A stretch of 64,000 nt of DNA from Bagarius yarrelli (GCA_005784505.1 VCAZ01000008.1:10056263-10120262), one strand, 5' to 3'. Positions 23,160 to 35,187 are shown, counted from the stretch's first letter. The notes: generated by a model not told the origin, from the letters alone. Made by a program: numbers and translations.

Positions 23160-23525
23160 CCGTCATCAGTAATGAAGCCTTGGTTCTTTGTAACTCAAGA
23201 CGTCGTGGTGAGTCATGTGGGCCTGGCGTCTGCCACAGGTGGGTGTTTTGGGGGAAAGGGGGCGCTCAGCCTGGGCTTCTTTCATGCCTCGGACACCTGC
23301 ATTGGGCACAAAGGCCAGCGCATTTGCACTATTGTAGAGTGGAGGGAGCGAGGAGAAAGACCTCAGCCACATGGAAACAAAGTAATACAAACGGGCCACG
23401 GCCAGGCCACAGCTGGAGAGCAAGCTGATGGACGGCATGGTGGGTGGTCTAAGCCAGAGAGCCAGAGAACAAAAGCAACAGATGAATATCTGCAAAGGAA
23501 CCAAGGAGGAAATCCCAATATCTGA
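23160..23525. promoter_or_regulatory. Candidate conserved element, open on both strands
   Basis: A GC-balanced island in AT-rich flanks with frames open on both strands (117 residues plus, 112 residues minus). Neither translation resembles a known family, codon usage looks arbitrary, and no acceptor/donor pair stands out. It could be a regulatory element or an unrecognised exon; regulatory is preferred. Confidence 0.3.
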
Positions 23526-23929
23526 AGGGATACAATAATTGGGGTGCCATTAGACTTTGCAATTTAAACACAAACTTAATTACAACATGAAATCAAGAAA
23601 ATAATATGATAATGTTAGCAATGTTTTTTTTGGCATCAAACTAGCAAATCTACCGTAGCAAAACTAACGTAAAATGTTAGTACTTATTTTAAACCTAAAA
23701 ATTAGATGATACATTAAATTATGCATAACATTAATATTAATATTAATATTATATTATTTACTACTTTAATACATAAAAAATACCTAAAGTGGGCTTTGAA
23801 CAACTTAAAAGTAAACTAACAGAAAATAACTAGTAGACTAACATTATATATTTATTTATATTTGTATCAGTTGACTTTTATGATGTAAAGTGTTCTAGAA
23901 AAATAGACTGAATATTTTTTTAAAAGAAT

Positions 23930-24440
23930 ACATCCGAAAGCACATACTTCCTTACCCAATAGTAGGCGAAAATGAGTATGTAAAGCAAGTGGTATGTCTG
24001 ATTTCTTAGTATGCAAAATACAGGAAGCCAAAAGTTCTCTAGAACCTCCGCCCAGATTCGGAATTTAAAGTTAAATAATGTTTAACTTGTATGATGTTAA
24101 ACGAGTGCAATTTAAAACCATTCAATGTACACATTACTATCCCATGATCCCACAGGAGAGATGGCTCGTCATAGGCGGGAGTAACAGAAAACAACAATGG
24201 GGCACTTTTCGAGTGCTTTTAGTAGAAAAAACGTTCCTTGTTCCTTCTGGTTAAATTGCAGTCATTTATTATCAAAAAAGTAAAAATTGTACAACATTAA
24301 ACTTGCGCTGATGTGACATCATATGTCAGGCGTCAGTATCAAAATGGCGGATGTAGTACGTCCAAAATTGATTCATACTACCTGTAACCATACAATATGC
24401 AACAAACTTTTTTTTTTAAACGATCAGAAAGTGCATACTT
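23930..24440. repeat. Possible non-autonomous DNA transposon
   Basis: A 'acatacttccttacccaat' edge near 23943 and 'gaaagtgcatacttat' near 24427 give roughly inverted ends. The interior includes 'caaaatggcggatgtagta'. It resembles a common teleost short DNA element by memory of its edges only; the class is not assignable. Confidence 0.35.
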
Positions 24441-24459
24441 ATATTTTTTACCACCACGG

Positions 24460-24656
24460 GGAAGTGTTAGCGCAGTGGTTAAGGTGTTGGACTACCAACT
24501 TAAAGACCTGGTTTCTATTCCCAGCACCAAACCAAACCACCACTGCTGGGGCCCTAAGCAAGGCCCTTAACCCCTAATTGCTCAGTTGTAGAACAGGAAA
24601 TAAAGTAAGTTGCTCTGGATAAAAGTGTCTGCCAAATGCTGCAAATGTAAATGTAC
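24460..24656 (+). repeat. SINE family A copy, full length
   Basis: 'gtgttagcgcagtggttaa' A box, 'gtttctattcccagc' B box, 'gccctaagcaaggccctta' body, 'tgctctggataaaagtgtc' tail, ending 'gcaaatgtaaatgtac'. Confidence 0.88.
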
Positions 24657-24742
24657 TTACTTAAATGTAGTATATACTTAAGTCGTATGGAGCCTAAGTG
24701 TCTTTAAGTTGACTGACTAGTAGACTAGTTCTAAGTCTAGAT

Positions 24743-24832
24743 ACATTTACATTTATGGCATTTAGCAGACGTTGTTATCCAGAGCGACCTACATTTTCTC
24801 TTTTATACAACTAAACAATTTTAATATTAATA
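24743..24832 (-). repeat. SINE family A, tail-only fragment
   Basis: Reversed 3' end 'tttacatttatggcattta' through 'gttatccagagcgacctac'. The body and head are absent. Confidence 0.75.
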
Positions 24833-25044
24833 ATCCATAACTTTCAATTTCTCTCTCTCTCTCTCTCTTTCAGGGTGGGTTACCTTGCCCCTGGAGGTAG
24901 CAATGACTAGTTTCTTTCCGCTTTTCTCAAAGTAAAGGATCTTCGAGGAACGGATTATTAGCTTAGACTCTGCTCCACTGACCCAAAGCTACAGTTTACA
25001 TTACATTTGATCACCCATACTATAAACTGTAATTAACAAACATT

Positions 25045-25262
25045 TTGTGTCACCCAGATCTGGATGGGTTCCCTCTATAGTCTGGTTCCTCTCAAGTTTT
25101 TTTTCCCCACTTTATGTCAGGGAGTTTTTTCTTGCCACAGTCACCACTGGCTTGATCATTGGGGACAAACTTACACAGTCTCACTGTTACTGAATTCTGT
25201 GTAAAGCTGCTTCGAGACAATGTCTGTTGTTAAAAAGTGCTAAACAAAAAAAATAAAATAAA
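25045..25262. repeat. Teleost interspersed repeat ending 'aaagctgcttcgagacaat'
   Basis: Blocks 'tgtcacccagatctggatg', 'tcagggagttttttcttgc', and the end 'tgttgttaaaaagtgctaa'. Its end is the reverse complement of 15430-15475. Confidence 0.7.
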
Positions 25263-25684
25263 AAATAAATGTTATGTAACTTTTTTACTTTTCTCCCCAT
25301 ACCGAATGTCTCTGGTGTGAAGCTTTAGTACAGTACTGTAGATGTAGGTTTTATTAAAATTACTTCTTCAATATTAGGTAATGCACCAAAGAGAAATAAA
25401 AATCGTTTGATCGCTAATGAATTAGCACCCAAAGCTGAGTGAATTAGCATGGTTAGCATCGGCACACTGACTAACAGCCTTCAGGATTCAGAGATATGTT
25501 CAGTGAGATTATCTCGTCTGAAAAATCTTCATTCGAATCCCATGCGTTATAAACCTCCCACTTAACGCTCTACTTAACTCAGACTGAAGTAGCATCAGGT
25601 GCAGTGTAGCCATTCTTTCCCCCTCCTGTAGCGTAAAGCTAGCGTGACCAGCGTTTGCTCTCTGACTGACGGTAAGGCGTGCGA

Positions 25685-25840
25685 GTGGCTCTTCCTTTCA
25701 AGGCCATTTAAAAAGACGTTTATATTCAGCTGTTGTCCTCAAGAGGCCATTTTAATTAATCCTCCAGTATTATTAATAGCGGGTCAATTGAGTGTGCTGT
25801 CTGCGAAGAATACTTTATCGCCCTCCTTTAGAACAGGGTC
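25685..25840. promoter_or_regulatory. Candidate conserved non-coding element
   Basis: A non-repetitive stretch with 'gaggccattttaattaat' (TAATTAAT at 25753-25760) and 'tattattaatagcgggtca'. It is homeobox-motif rich and has no coding signal. Confidence 0.3.
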
Positions 25841-26171
25841 TTTTACACACGTCCGAATATCGAAGTTTTTTTTTTTTTTTTTCACAGCTTATCGTAGCCG
25901 TACGGTTTGCGTAAGAAAAAAAGGAGGTCATTTTTGTGGCAGGTCTGTGCCTTTTTGCATATCCCATGAGACCTTGGAATTTAGCTACATGTGTCTTTTT
26001 TAATAGGCTGTTTTCTCTCTCTCTCCACACCAAGGTTTTCCTTTTATTAAATGAGCTCTGCGCTTGCACCAGCCTAATTTGCAAGTGAAAAGACGTGATT
26101 GTACTTGAACTAACTGAATGAGAAAGGCGCAGGGTCAGGCTGAAAGAGAATGCGAGCAGGAAAGAAGGTGA

Positions 26172-26174
<3 letters not shown>

Positions 26175-26232
<58 letters not shown>

Positions 26233-26245
26233 AAGAGAGAGAAAG
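26175..26245. repeat. (GT)n followed by (GA)n
   Basis: A perfect GT run of about 22 units runs into a GA-rich patch. Confidence 0.92.
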
Positions 26246-26725
26246 ACCCAGAATATCGCTTGGATTATTTCGGACTTCCTCCTAACTCACAAATATGTTA
26301 ATAAAAGTAATACATAGGCATTAGGTCCTTAGGTGTTACTCTAATTACGAGATAGGCACATGACAAAAAATATTTTTTAGCTGGAACGAGAACCGTAATA
26401 ACACTATGATACTGAACTTTATACACAAATATACTTTTAATATAAATAAAATATATGTTTTAATTTTGAAACTTAATTCTAGTTTCTGCTCTCCTCCTGT
26501 TTGCACTGGAGTGGCTGGTTAAACGAATAACGTGCTCCACACCCTAAACAGTTGGTATGCTAATCATATAACAATAATATAAAACATGTTTTTCCCTCGA
26601 AAAATTAAAAATTGCAGCCACGACAAATTATAATCGAAATAGAGTCAGACATGTTAACTAGAGGCTAACATATTTTCAAGACCCCTGCGGGAATCCAAAA
26701 TCACTTGGAACAAAATCACGATTCA

Positions 26726-27868
26726 TTGCGGGATTAGGACGGGACAGGATTTTCCTCCTGTTATTTTATGGGATTGGCATGAGACAAGACTTTTCCCCCA
26801 ATTTTTTGTGGGATTGGTATAAAACGGGGTTTTCTCACAGTTTTTTTGTGGGATTGGGACGGGACAGGATTTTCCTCTAGTTATTTCATAAGATTAGCAT
26901 GATACAAGACTTTTCTCTTTTTTATGGGATTGTTATGGAAAGGGGGTTTTCTCCCAGTTTTATGGAATTGGCATAGAACAGGATTTTTATCCCATTTTTT
27001 TAGTGGGATTCGCATGGGACAGGATTTTTTCCCTAGTTATTTTCTTTTTGTGGGATTGACATGGAACGAAATTTTCTCCTAATTTTTTGGGATTGGCATG
27101 AAACAGGATTTTCACCCAGTTTTTTGTGAGATTGGCAAGGACTAGATTTTACCCGATTTATTTCTGGAATTGGTCTGGGACAAGATTTTCTCCCAGTTTT
27201 TTGTGGGATCGGTATAAAACAGGATTTTCTCCCAGTTTTTGTGGGAGTGGCATAGGACAAGATTTTCTCCTAGTTTTGGTGGAATTGGCATTGGATGTGA
27301 TTTTCTTCCAGTTTTTTGTAGGATTGGCATAGGATGGAATTTTCCCCCTGTTTTTTTTCTGGGATTGGCATGAGACAAGATTTTTCTCCCAGTTGTTTTG
27401 TAGGATTGGCGTAGGACAGGATATTTTCCCAGTTTTTTGTGGGCTTGGCATAGGATGGGTTTTTCTCCCAGTTTTATGGGGGAATTGGCATAGGACAAGA
27501 TTTTCTCCCAGTTTTAGTGGAATTGGCTTAGGACAAGATTTTTTCACAGTTTTGGTGGAATTGGCATAGGATGGGATTTTCTCCCAGTCTTTTGGGGGGA
27601 TTGGCATGGGACAAGATTTTTTTCCCAGTTTTTTGAAGGATTGGCATAGGATGGAATTTCCCCCCCTTGTTTTTTTTGGGATTGGCATAGGACAGGATTT
27701 TCTTACAGTTTTTTGTAGGATTGGCATGGGGCAGGATTTTCTCCCAGTTTTTTGTAGGATTGGCATGGGGCAGGATTTTCTCCCAGTTTTTGTGGGATTG
27801 GCCTGGGACAGGATTTTCCCCCAGTTTTTTTGTGGGATTACCATGGGACAGGATTTTCCCCAGTTTTG
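26726..27868. repeat. 39-bp minisatellite, about 29 copies
   Basis: The unit contains 'gggattggcatgggacagg' followed by 'attttctcccagttttttgt', with many substitutions and 1-3 base indels. Because the usual unit is 13 codons, minus-strand frames of 228, 119 and 118 residues stay open with a 13-residue motif of the form PMPILQKTGRKSC. I see no start context, splice sites or homology, so I do not call a gene. Confidence 0.92.
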
Positions 27869-27961
27869 TTGCTGTGAATTGACCCATACTCTTCTGATCA
27901 GCAGTCTAACATATTCATCGCTAAACTACAGAAGACACTTTTTTAATTACACTGAGCAGTC

Positions 27962-28076
27962 AAAAGTTTAGGGCCTTACTCAGGGGCCCAGTGGTGGCAA
28001 ATTAGTGGTTCTGGGAATTGAACTAACAATCTTTTGATCAGCAGTCCAACACCTTAACCATTGAGCTACCACTTCA
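27962..28076 (-). repeat. SINE family A, tail missing
   Basis: Body 'agggccttactcaggggcc', B box 'gggaattgaactaac' and A-box side 'ccttaaccattgagctacc'. A further reversed head fragment lies at about 27885-27935. Confidence 0.82.
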
Positions 28077-28399
28077 GGGGCACTGCTAACAATTTTGGGC
28101 CCTATGAAACATTAAGCTAGTACTGTTATTACTAATAAAAAGATCTCTGGGGCCCCTCAAAGTGTGTGAGCTGTTAGAATGGTCCTAAATCCAGTCATGG
28201 TATATAAAAATGTTTCAGGTGGGTAAATGGGACATCAGAGGCTGTCAGGATCATTAAAAAGAATTGATCTACTGCAGCTTTGTTGTGTTTATTTCCCAAT
28301 CAGGAACATACACACCAGGAGCAGCGTGGATTCCGATAAGGGCTCAGATTATGTTTTTAAATTAGGAGAGAAAGAGATTAAAGTGCAGTCATGGTAACA

Positions 28400-28565
28400 A
28401 CGTCATGTGACTGTTAATTCTGGTGGCTTGACTCCTTTCCAGCCTATCCCTTATTAGTGCATGAAGTAAATGATTTGCCTGTCAAACGTGGCTTGGTCGC
28501 TTATTTAGTGCTAATTTACATTAAGGCAAACTTTTTCTTTAAATCATTTACATATGTTGATTTAT
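28400..28565. promoter_or_regulatory. Candidate conserved non-coding element
   Basis: The stretch includes 'agtgcatgaagtaaatgat', 'gcctgtcaaacgtggcttg' (a TGTCA, MEIS/PBX-like core) and 'gtgctaatttacattaagg'. Complex and repeat-free; regulatory by appearance only. Confidence 0.35.
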
Positions 28566-28591
28566 TAATTATGGAAATATGTTTAAGTATA

Positions 28592-28846
28592 TTCAATTCA
28601 TTGTGCAAGGTACATGTACAGAGCCAATGAAATGCATTTTTCGCATATCCCATCTTAGTAAGTTGGGGTCAGAGCGCAGGGTCAGCTATGATGCAGCGCC
28701 CCCTGGAGCAGGAGGGGGAGGGGTTAAGGGTCTTGCTCAAGGACCCAACAGTGGTTGACTTGCCGGAGGTGGGGCTTGAACCCAGGTGTTCTGGTCTTCA
28801 GATTAACAACTCAGCACCTTAACCATTTGAGCCACCCTGCCCCTTT
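28592..28846 (-). repeat. SINE family B copy joined to a LINE-like tail
   Basis: Begins with 'cattgtgcaaggtacatgt', also found at 32.94 and 45.38 kb. It continues through 'cgcatatcccatcttagta' and ends in the reversed head 'ccttaaccatttgagccac'. Confidence 0.82.
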
Positions 28847-29420
28847 TATCTTCTATTTGTGAACCTTTTCTACTTTTCTATCCAACTCCAAATAGCTACA
28901 CATTACTAACATACACTCCCATCCTGTGGGTGATTTTGTAAATTAGTGATGTTGCTTGCCAATAAATGCAACTCATTTGACTCCTAAACAACTCTTTTAC
29001 TTCCTTGCATTATATTTTTAAAAACAGCATCACTTAGCAGTACATCAAGTGTTAATATGTCTGGGTTTCATTCATAGAATATATTTCTGTTAACAAATCA
29101 CTATAATAAATACTTTCATTAACACCCTTTTAAAAATAATACTACATAAAATTAACGTATTAAAAATATATAGAAATTGTCTGTCTGTGTTTTTCTAAAA
29201 GAGTTGATTCAAAGATTCGACACTTTGGCCGGTATCTCAGTCATCACTGAAGTGACACACTGTAGGGTCAACACTTCATATGTTAAACACTTATTGTTTA
29301 TCCAGCAACACAACCTCATAAACATGCTCGACAATGCCCTGTGATTACAACCATGTTAATAATCAGCATTTTTTTCAATTACAATATGGCTGGAAGGCTC
29401 ACAACGCCTGTGAAGAGGAA

Positions 29421-29603
29421 GTGTGTGTTTGTGTGTGTGTGTGTGTGTGTGTAACTTCATTAGGTCACTGTGATTGTGTAGTGCCTCGCCTCAAAACCAT
29501 TTATAGCTAATCACCATGGCAGGGCCATTACCACCGAGGCGGAGAGGAGCAAAGTGGATCCCAGAGTGGATACTGACGATGCAGTGTGTGTGTGTGTGTG
29601 TGT
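29421..29603. repeat. Two (GT)n tracts around a possible regulatory island
   Basis: GT runs at about 29421-29452 and 29584-29603. Between them (29455-29575) lies complex DNA with 'catttatagctaatcacca' that could be a conserved element. Confidence 0.6.
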
Positions 29604-29734
29604 GCTAAATTACTTGTTCACATGGACTCATTCAGTCAGCTCGATATTGTTTTCGACAAAATGATTTTCAGTCACCTGAACAGTAACGCAACATAGTGCA
29701 GTCCCTTTTTAATGTCTCACTGTGCTAAAAGGTT

Positions 29735-29888
29735 TTGGATTACGGCTCAGAAAATTGTGGCTTTAAGTTTCAAAACTGCCATGCTGGGCCCCTGAGCAAG
29801 ACCCTTAACCTTTAATCGCTTAATTGGATAAATGTAAGTCGATTTTAATAAGAGTGCCTGCTAAATGCTAAAAAATTCTGTAAATGTT
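29735..29888 (+). repeat. SINE family A, head degraded
   Basis: 'tgctgggcccctgagcaag' body and a tail with 'taagagtgcctgctaaatg'. The A and B boxes have decayed. Confidence 0.75.
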
Positions 29889-30390
29889 TGCTTTAGATTA
29901 TGACAAAAAATTAGCGACCTAGTTACACATTTAACTGTTTTGCTAATGATCCGACACACATTTGCATTATTACTATAACAACCAATGGGAAAATAGCTTT
30001 CAAATTGAACAATCGATTGGTTTCTGTGATTTAAAGTTTGCCATGTGGTTTTTATTTCTGTAATAGGAAAAAAGGGAAGCTGGTGTTTAAATTGCAAAAG
30101 GGATGGCAACCTGTTTCTCTGGATTTAACAACTAACTATAAGTCGAACAAAAAGTACAGACTATTAAAAGACTTAGTATATATATATAGTATATGTATGA
30201 TTACATTTGTGTGTGTGTGTGTGTGTGTATTTAATTTATGGTTACAACGACAACCCATTTTGCTAAAAAAATATCTTTAATATCTATAATTTTGCCCAGG
30301 CAAAATTAATAAATGAAGCCCTTTGAAACGATTATTTATTTTCTTTTAACTAGAAACTCATATACTGTAAATTGTTTAACTTATTATTTT

Positions 30391-30555
30391 TTTACACATT
30401 TGCCTTTATTGATAGGGGAGAGTAAGGGATGAAGCAGAGGAAGGAGAAGGGGTACCGGAACGGATCTGAGCCAGAATCGAACCTGGTGACCTCAACAGAG
30501 CACAACCACACATGTGGGTGTCAGTGCGTTAACCACCTATACCATTGCACCATTG
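30391..30555 (-). repeat. SINE family C copy
   Basis: Reversed tail 'tttgcctttattgatagg', B box 'gaatcgaacctggtgacc' and A-box side 'gcgttaaccacctatacca'. Confidence 0.75.
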
Positions 30556-31624
30556 TTTGTTTTGTTAAAGCAAAATGTTGAAGTATTAACAAAATAGTCA
30601 CAGCAGAAGATACAATACCGTACAATTCATACTTACAGTAACGGGTCTGAACAGTCATCTGCTAAACACTACTAAACACATACTGTGCACATACTGTTGC
30701 ACTAAGTGCAACCCTCACAAACCTGTTTTCCTGTAACACTATCAGTAATTGGACTATTACCAGTAATTAATCTTGCAAATAATTAAACAAAAATAAGCTG
30801 GAATTAACAACGAACATTTGTTCATCAGGTCATATAATTATCCTTAAGTCAACCGTATCTTTAACATCCTCTTCATGTTTAATAAATTAACAACTGCACG
30901 ATTAAGTTCTAGTACTAGTTTAAAACCAGCAGTCGACAGGTCGGAAAAAAAAGCAAGCACAACCAGCATAACACAAGAGAGTGGAAGGGAAATGCAGATG
31001 TTTTGCTCGATGTTATATTAATAATGACATTTCCAATTGTTCAAATAGTCGGCTGTTGGGGGGGACCTGCTTTGCCGACCACATTGTTACACCTCTGATG
31101 ATAATTAAGAATTGCAGTTGGTGGCACATAGCTCTGGAGGGAGCCGAAGAGTTCTTCGAAAGTGCGTATTAAAAAAAAAAAAAAAAGCAAGGTTTGATTG
31201 GTTAATTATTACTCGGCCACATATCAGACTGTATTACATTTGTATTACATGCTTTTTAAATTATTTCCTATGAAAGCAACTGTTTTATTTTCTATATAAT
31301 AATGTACATCAGCTATGAATAACAAAAATGTGAAATGGACTTGAACTGAAACTGAAGAGTAGAGCACATTAGTTGCTGATGAAAATTTTATGAGTAGCAT
31401 TAAACCTGAGACAATTCGGGCCATAGATGAAGAGAAGACCAGTCTGTGATCAAATGTTAAACATCCATCGGGGAGCTGACAACAGCACAGGAGAGATACG
31501 AGGAAGGTAAAAGGTTCTTTATGAAGGTTGGCATGTTTGTGTGGGAGGAGTCTTAGGAACGTCTTGGTGAAGTTATGGGAAACAAAACAATAGATGACTT
31601 TTGTTTTGTTGATGTTTTCTGTCT

Positions 31625-31778
31625 CTCTAAGGAAGCGGTAATGGTCTGAAGTCTACTGATCAGAAGATTGTGGATTTGATTCCCAGCATTATCAAGCTGT
31701 CACTGCTGGGCCCCTGAGGAAGGCCCTTAACTCTCAATTGTTTGGTTGAAAAATTAATAGAGACAGTTGTAAAATTTA
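31625..31778 (+). repeat. SINE family A copy
   Basis: Degraded A box, B box 'ggatttgattcccagc', and body 'ctgctgggcccctgaggaa'. It runs directly into a family-C SINE in the same orientation. Confidence 0.8.
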
Positions 31779-31787
31779 GATGTTGGC

Positions 31788-31950
31788 CAGAGTCGTGGTG
31801 TGCTGGGTTAAGGCACCGGCATTTATATGCGTGGTTGTGCTCCAACGACCCGGGTGTGATTCCGGCTTGGGTCCTTTCAGATATCCCACCTGCCCCCCCC
31901 ACTCGCTAACCCCATTTCATCTGTCTCTGTTCTAACAATAAAGTCAAAAA
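31788..31950 (+). repeat. SINE family C copy
   Basis: A box 'gtgctgggttaaggcacc', B box 'cgggtgtgattccggc', and the tail 'aacaataaagtcaaaaatt'. This is the only plus-strand copy of the family here. Confidence 0.8.
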
Positions 31951-32714
31951 TTATCTTAACCTCTAATTGTTGTAAAGGTCAAAGGTTAAACCCTTGAGAC
32001 TTGCTAAGAAGCATCATGTCTATTTTTTTTCTTTTCTTCCGAGCGAAACCCTTTAGCAAATTACCTTAATTATAACCAGTCAGAATGAAAAAATTATCAA
32101 CAAAATTAACAAAAATTATCTGCTGTGTTTTAAAGCCTCTTGTTTTGTTCTTCTGCCTTCTATTGTGACTTACCTCCAAAAAATGTCTCTATACAACTCA
32201 CTGCTCCTATTCTGTCCCGCTATATATAAACAATCACAGTGTAAAAGTTGCCAAAAAGCAGCACAATATCTTTTATCTCTTAACTCCCACGGGAGAGGTT
32301 TACTTAAACTCTGATAATAAAAAAAGCTTTTTATACATTCTTTATGATACGTCTGCCTCTGTTTCGACTTTGCCCCGAGGCAGCCCATTAGGCAATGGAA
32401 GGATGACTCATCACCAAATGAGATTACACACTCTCAAGTTGGGCTCAAGTTGTCAGCATTCGTATACTTAACACTCGCTAGTTTTCCATTTCATCATCCG
32501 GTGCATTGACAGCAACTTGTGTTCCTGTAGGCATGAGGTGTGGAGAGAAAGCTGCGAAGGAGGTGATCTGAGTTGAGTCACTCGATTCAACACGTGCTGC
32601 CCTGTATGAGTGTGTGGGAAGTGTGTGTCCTACTGAACCTGATCAAACCCACTTAATAAACACACACCTCTCCATGATCTTCTCATACAGCAACCAAAAT
32701 AGGGGTTTGGTTTT

Positions 32715-32900
32715 CTATATACATTTACTGTATATAGTCATAAGTATTGGAACACCTGCCCATTCCAACCACATGTGTTTTTGATTATCTGAATCCAGAT
32801 GTTTTCTATAAAAACCTCCAGACTTCTGTGCAGGTGTTTTACTAGATTGTGTCGTGTGACTGTGGGAATTTGATAATTTAGCTCTAATAGATATTAGTTC
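32715..32900. repeat. Interspersed repeat 'taagtattggaacacctgc'
   Basis: Blocks 'taagtattggaacacctgc', 'gtgcaggtgttttactaga' and 'gtgtgactgtgggaatttg' read like a repeat I associate with catfish and relatives. This rests on memory, not alignment; the class is unknown. Confidence 0.4.
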
Positions 32901-32904
32901 AGAT

Positions 32905-32972
32905 TAGATTAGATTAGATTCAACTTTATTGTCATTGTGCAAGGTACATGTACAGAGCCAATGAAATGCAGT
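32905..32972. repeat. (ATTAG)n plus LINE-like tail
   Basis: 'agattagattagatt' pentamers, then 'caactttattgtcattgtg' and 'agagccaatgaaatgca'. The same order occurs at 45.33-45.43 kb. Confidence 0.75.
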
Positions 32973-33049
32973 AGATCAGACACTAAGGTCTGGGGTGCAG
33001 TTTATTTTAATGGTGTTTCAAAATATCTTTCATAAAACATTGTAATTCT

Positions 33050-33515
33050 ACCTAAAAGAAATGAGTCAGAACTTTTTTGGTCTTTGTTAGTGAGTCCAGT
33101 TCGGGTGCAAGAATTTCTTCCAATTATTTCTCTTTTGGTTGCAAAAGTGCGCTACCAAAAAGTGTTTTCAGTACCTCTTTAAATATCTGTTAAATATATG
33201 TTGCTGGCGACGGAAAATGTTATTCAATTTTCAATGAGTTTCACTTTCATACCCCAAGAATTCCTAAGAAACTCAGAGGGTAGCATTGGGCATGGTGCAA
33301 GACCTAGATGGCGGGCTGTTACTGAATGTCAAAATTTGATTGGCTGGTAATTCTGTCGCAAATCAGATGTGACGTCTATCAACTATAGGGTAGTGCTATC
33401 TGTAGAACTGCTCCAATTAATGAATTAATAGAAAAAAATTCGAGAAAAACATTGTAACACAATTTTTGAATAGGGTGAGCAGAGAAGTCCCCTGCTGACA
33501 TCACTGAATATTAAC
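33050..33515. repeat. Unclassified interspersed repeat, copy 1
   Basis: Shares in order with 46.48-47.54 kb: 'attatttctcttttggttg', 'gcgacggaaaatg', 'gggctgttactgaatgtca', 'caaatcagatgtgacgtct' and 'gagcagagaag'. Copy 1 lacks about 600 bases relative to copy 2. Confidence 0.7.
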
Positions 33516-33925
33516 GCAATTTGCTTTTTTGTGCATTTCCTTTCTTTCTCATTGTTCGTCCCGCCCCTTCTTATAACCTGACACCTGATTGGTTATCCTT
33601 AACAATGCACCCAATTACATTAAAAAGAAAAATTAAAATGACAGCCCAACAGTTTAAAATATCTCCAACCACATTTTTCTACAATTTAACACAATTTAAA
33701 TTTACACAATAGACACAAACTTTATGTAAATATAAACTCTGTGGAAAATTCTGTTTTAGAGGACACACAAGACAGACAGGGACATAAAAGCCACACAGCT
33801 AAAACAGGAAGTTATTCTGACTCACAGTTATACATCAGTGTTCTGATAAAATGTGACAGCCAGATTATTACTGTCATTATACAGAAGCGTAATCATCTGT
33901 GCACTGGCTTTTAAAAAAGGCCAGA

Positions 33926-33957
33926 TGTGTGTGTGTGTGTATGTGTGTGTGTGTGTG
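33926..33957. repeat. (GT)n microsatellite
   Basis: A GT run with one AT step. Confidence 0.85.
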
Positions 33958-34324
33958 GTTGGGGTAACCCTTACAGAATTCCACCTACACTGTGGGCATG
34001 GTGCTGATACAACCCTCCTCTTAGTCAGACTTGGAACATGTAGTACTGTTTGTGTGTTTTTTTCCTGTGTATGTGTGTGTTTAATCACAGCACTATAACA
34101 CATTCTCCCACCAGCTCTGGGTGAGTGATGAGGTAAGAACTCAAACTCGGAGTGTGTCACGATGCCAAGAAAGAGTTTAATGCAGTGTGTGAGGAACATG
34201 CAGGATGTGTTTGTAAGTGTGTTTGTGGATGAGTGTATTTGGAAAAATCTCTTGAGCTGAAACAGATCAAAGGAAACAAACAAATAGGTTGTCATGTCAT
34301 GGTTTTGCTTTGATGATGTCATGT

Positions 34325-34572
34325 GATGAGGTTGACGTCTTTGGTGTGCGTGTGTGTGTGCGTTTGTGTGTGTAAGAACATAAGTATTACAGGAAAGATG
34401 GTTTTAATACGATGCCCATGTGGTGATCAAGTTAATGTCTTCGGTGTGTGTGTGTGTGTGTGTGTGTGTGTGCATTTGTGTGTAAGAACATAAGTATTAA
34501 AGGAAAGATGCTTTTAACATGATGCCTATGTGGTGATCAAGTTAATGTCTCTGGTGTGTGTGTGTGTGTTTG
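34325..34572. repeat. 110-bp tandem duplication containing GT runs
   Basis: 'aagaacataagtatta' occurs at 34374 and 34484, each followed by 'aggaaagatg' and 'tgtggtgatcaagttaatg' and preceded by a GT run. There are about 2.3 units. Confidence 0.85.
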
Positions 34573-34597
34573 GGGGTGGGATGAGGTTGTATTTCTG

Positions 34598-34702
34598 ACA
34601 TTTGAGCAGTTGACGGTTAGGGGCCTTGCTTAGGGTCCTGGTGGTGCTGGAAACTAAACCCACAACCTTCTGATCCGCAGTCCATGGAGCTACCACTTCC
34701 CC
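34598..34702 (-). repeat. SINE family A, shortened
   Basis: Body 'ggggccttgcttagggtcc', B box 'ggaaactaaacccac' and A-box side 'ggagctaccacttcccc'. The tail and part of the head are missing. Confidence 0.8.
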
Positions 34703-35187
34703 GCTACCACACTGAGGCTTTTTTTCGGTATTTGAACCGAACGTTGTCTACGTCATTACTGCTACATACGCTTACACCATCCATTAACATACTAACAATT
34801 CCACACACTTTATTAGTAGAGGTTAGAAGCCATTTGCTCACCATAAAAACACAGAGTTGTAAAAATAACAGATGAACAAAACCGATCAATGAACCACAGC
34901 TGCGTAACACATGTAAGAGTAGCGAGTCTTTAACAGTACACTGACGACTGGTGTGTCTTTCCCTGTCTCTGTCTTTCTTTTTCTCTGTCTTCTTAAAAGT
35001 GATAAAAGAAATAAGTCAGACAGTCTTAATATAATAAGTCATTAGCCCATTCACGTACTATAAAAAACTGACTGGACAAAGACAGAGTGGAAACCTGAAT
35101 TAATATCTGTGTTATTTTATATAACAAACTCAGATTGAGAGCACTTTCTTAAAGGGACTTTATTAAAGGAAGTCTTATAAAGCAACT

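Noticed and set aside
27158..27844. 228-residue minus-strand frame with a Cys/Pro repeat as a novel repeat protein
   Set aside because: Explained by a 39-bp minisatellite whose unit is a multiple of three; no homology, start context or splice signals. Kept as a finding but not as a gene.
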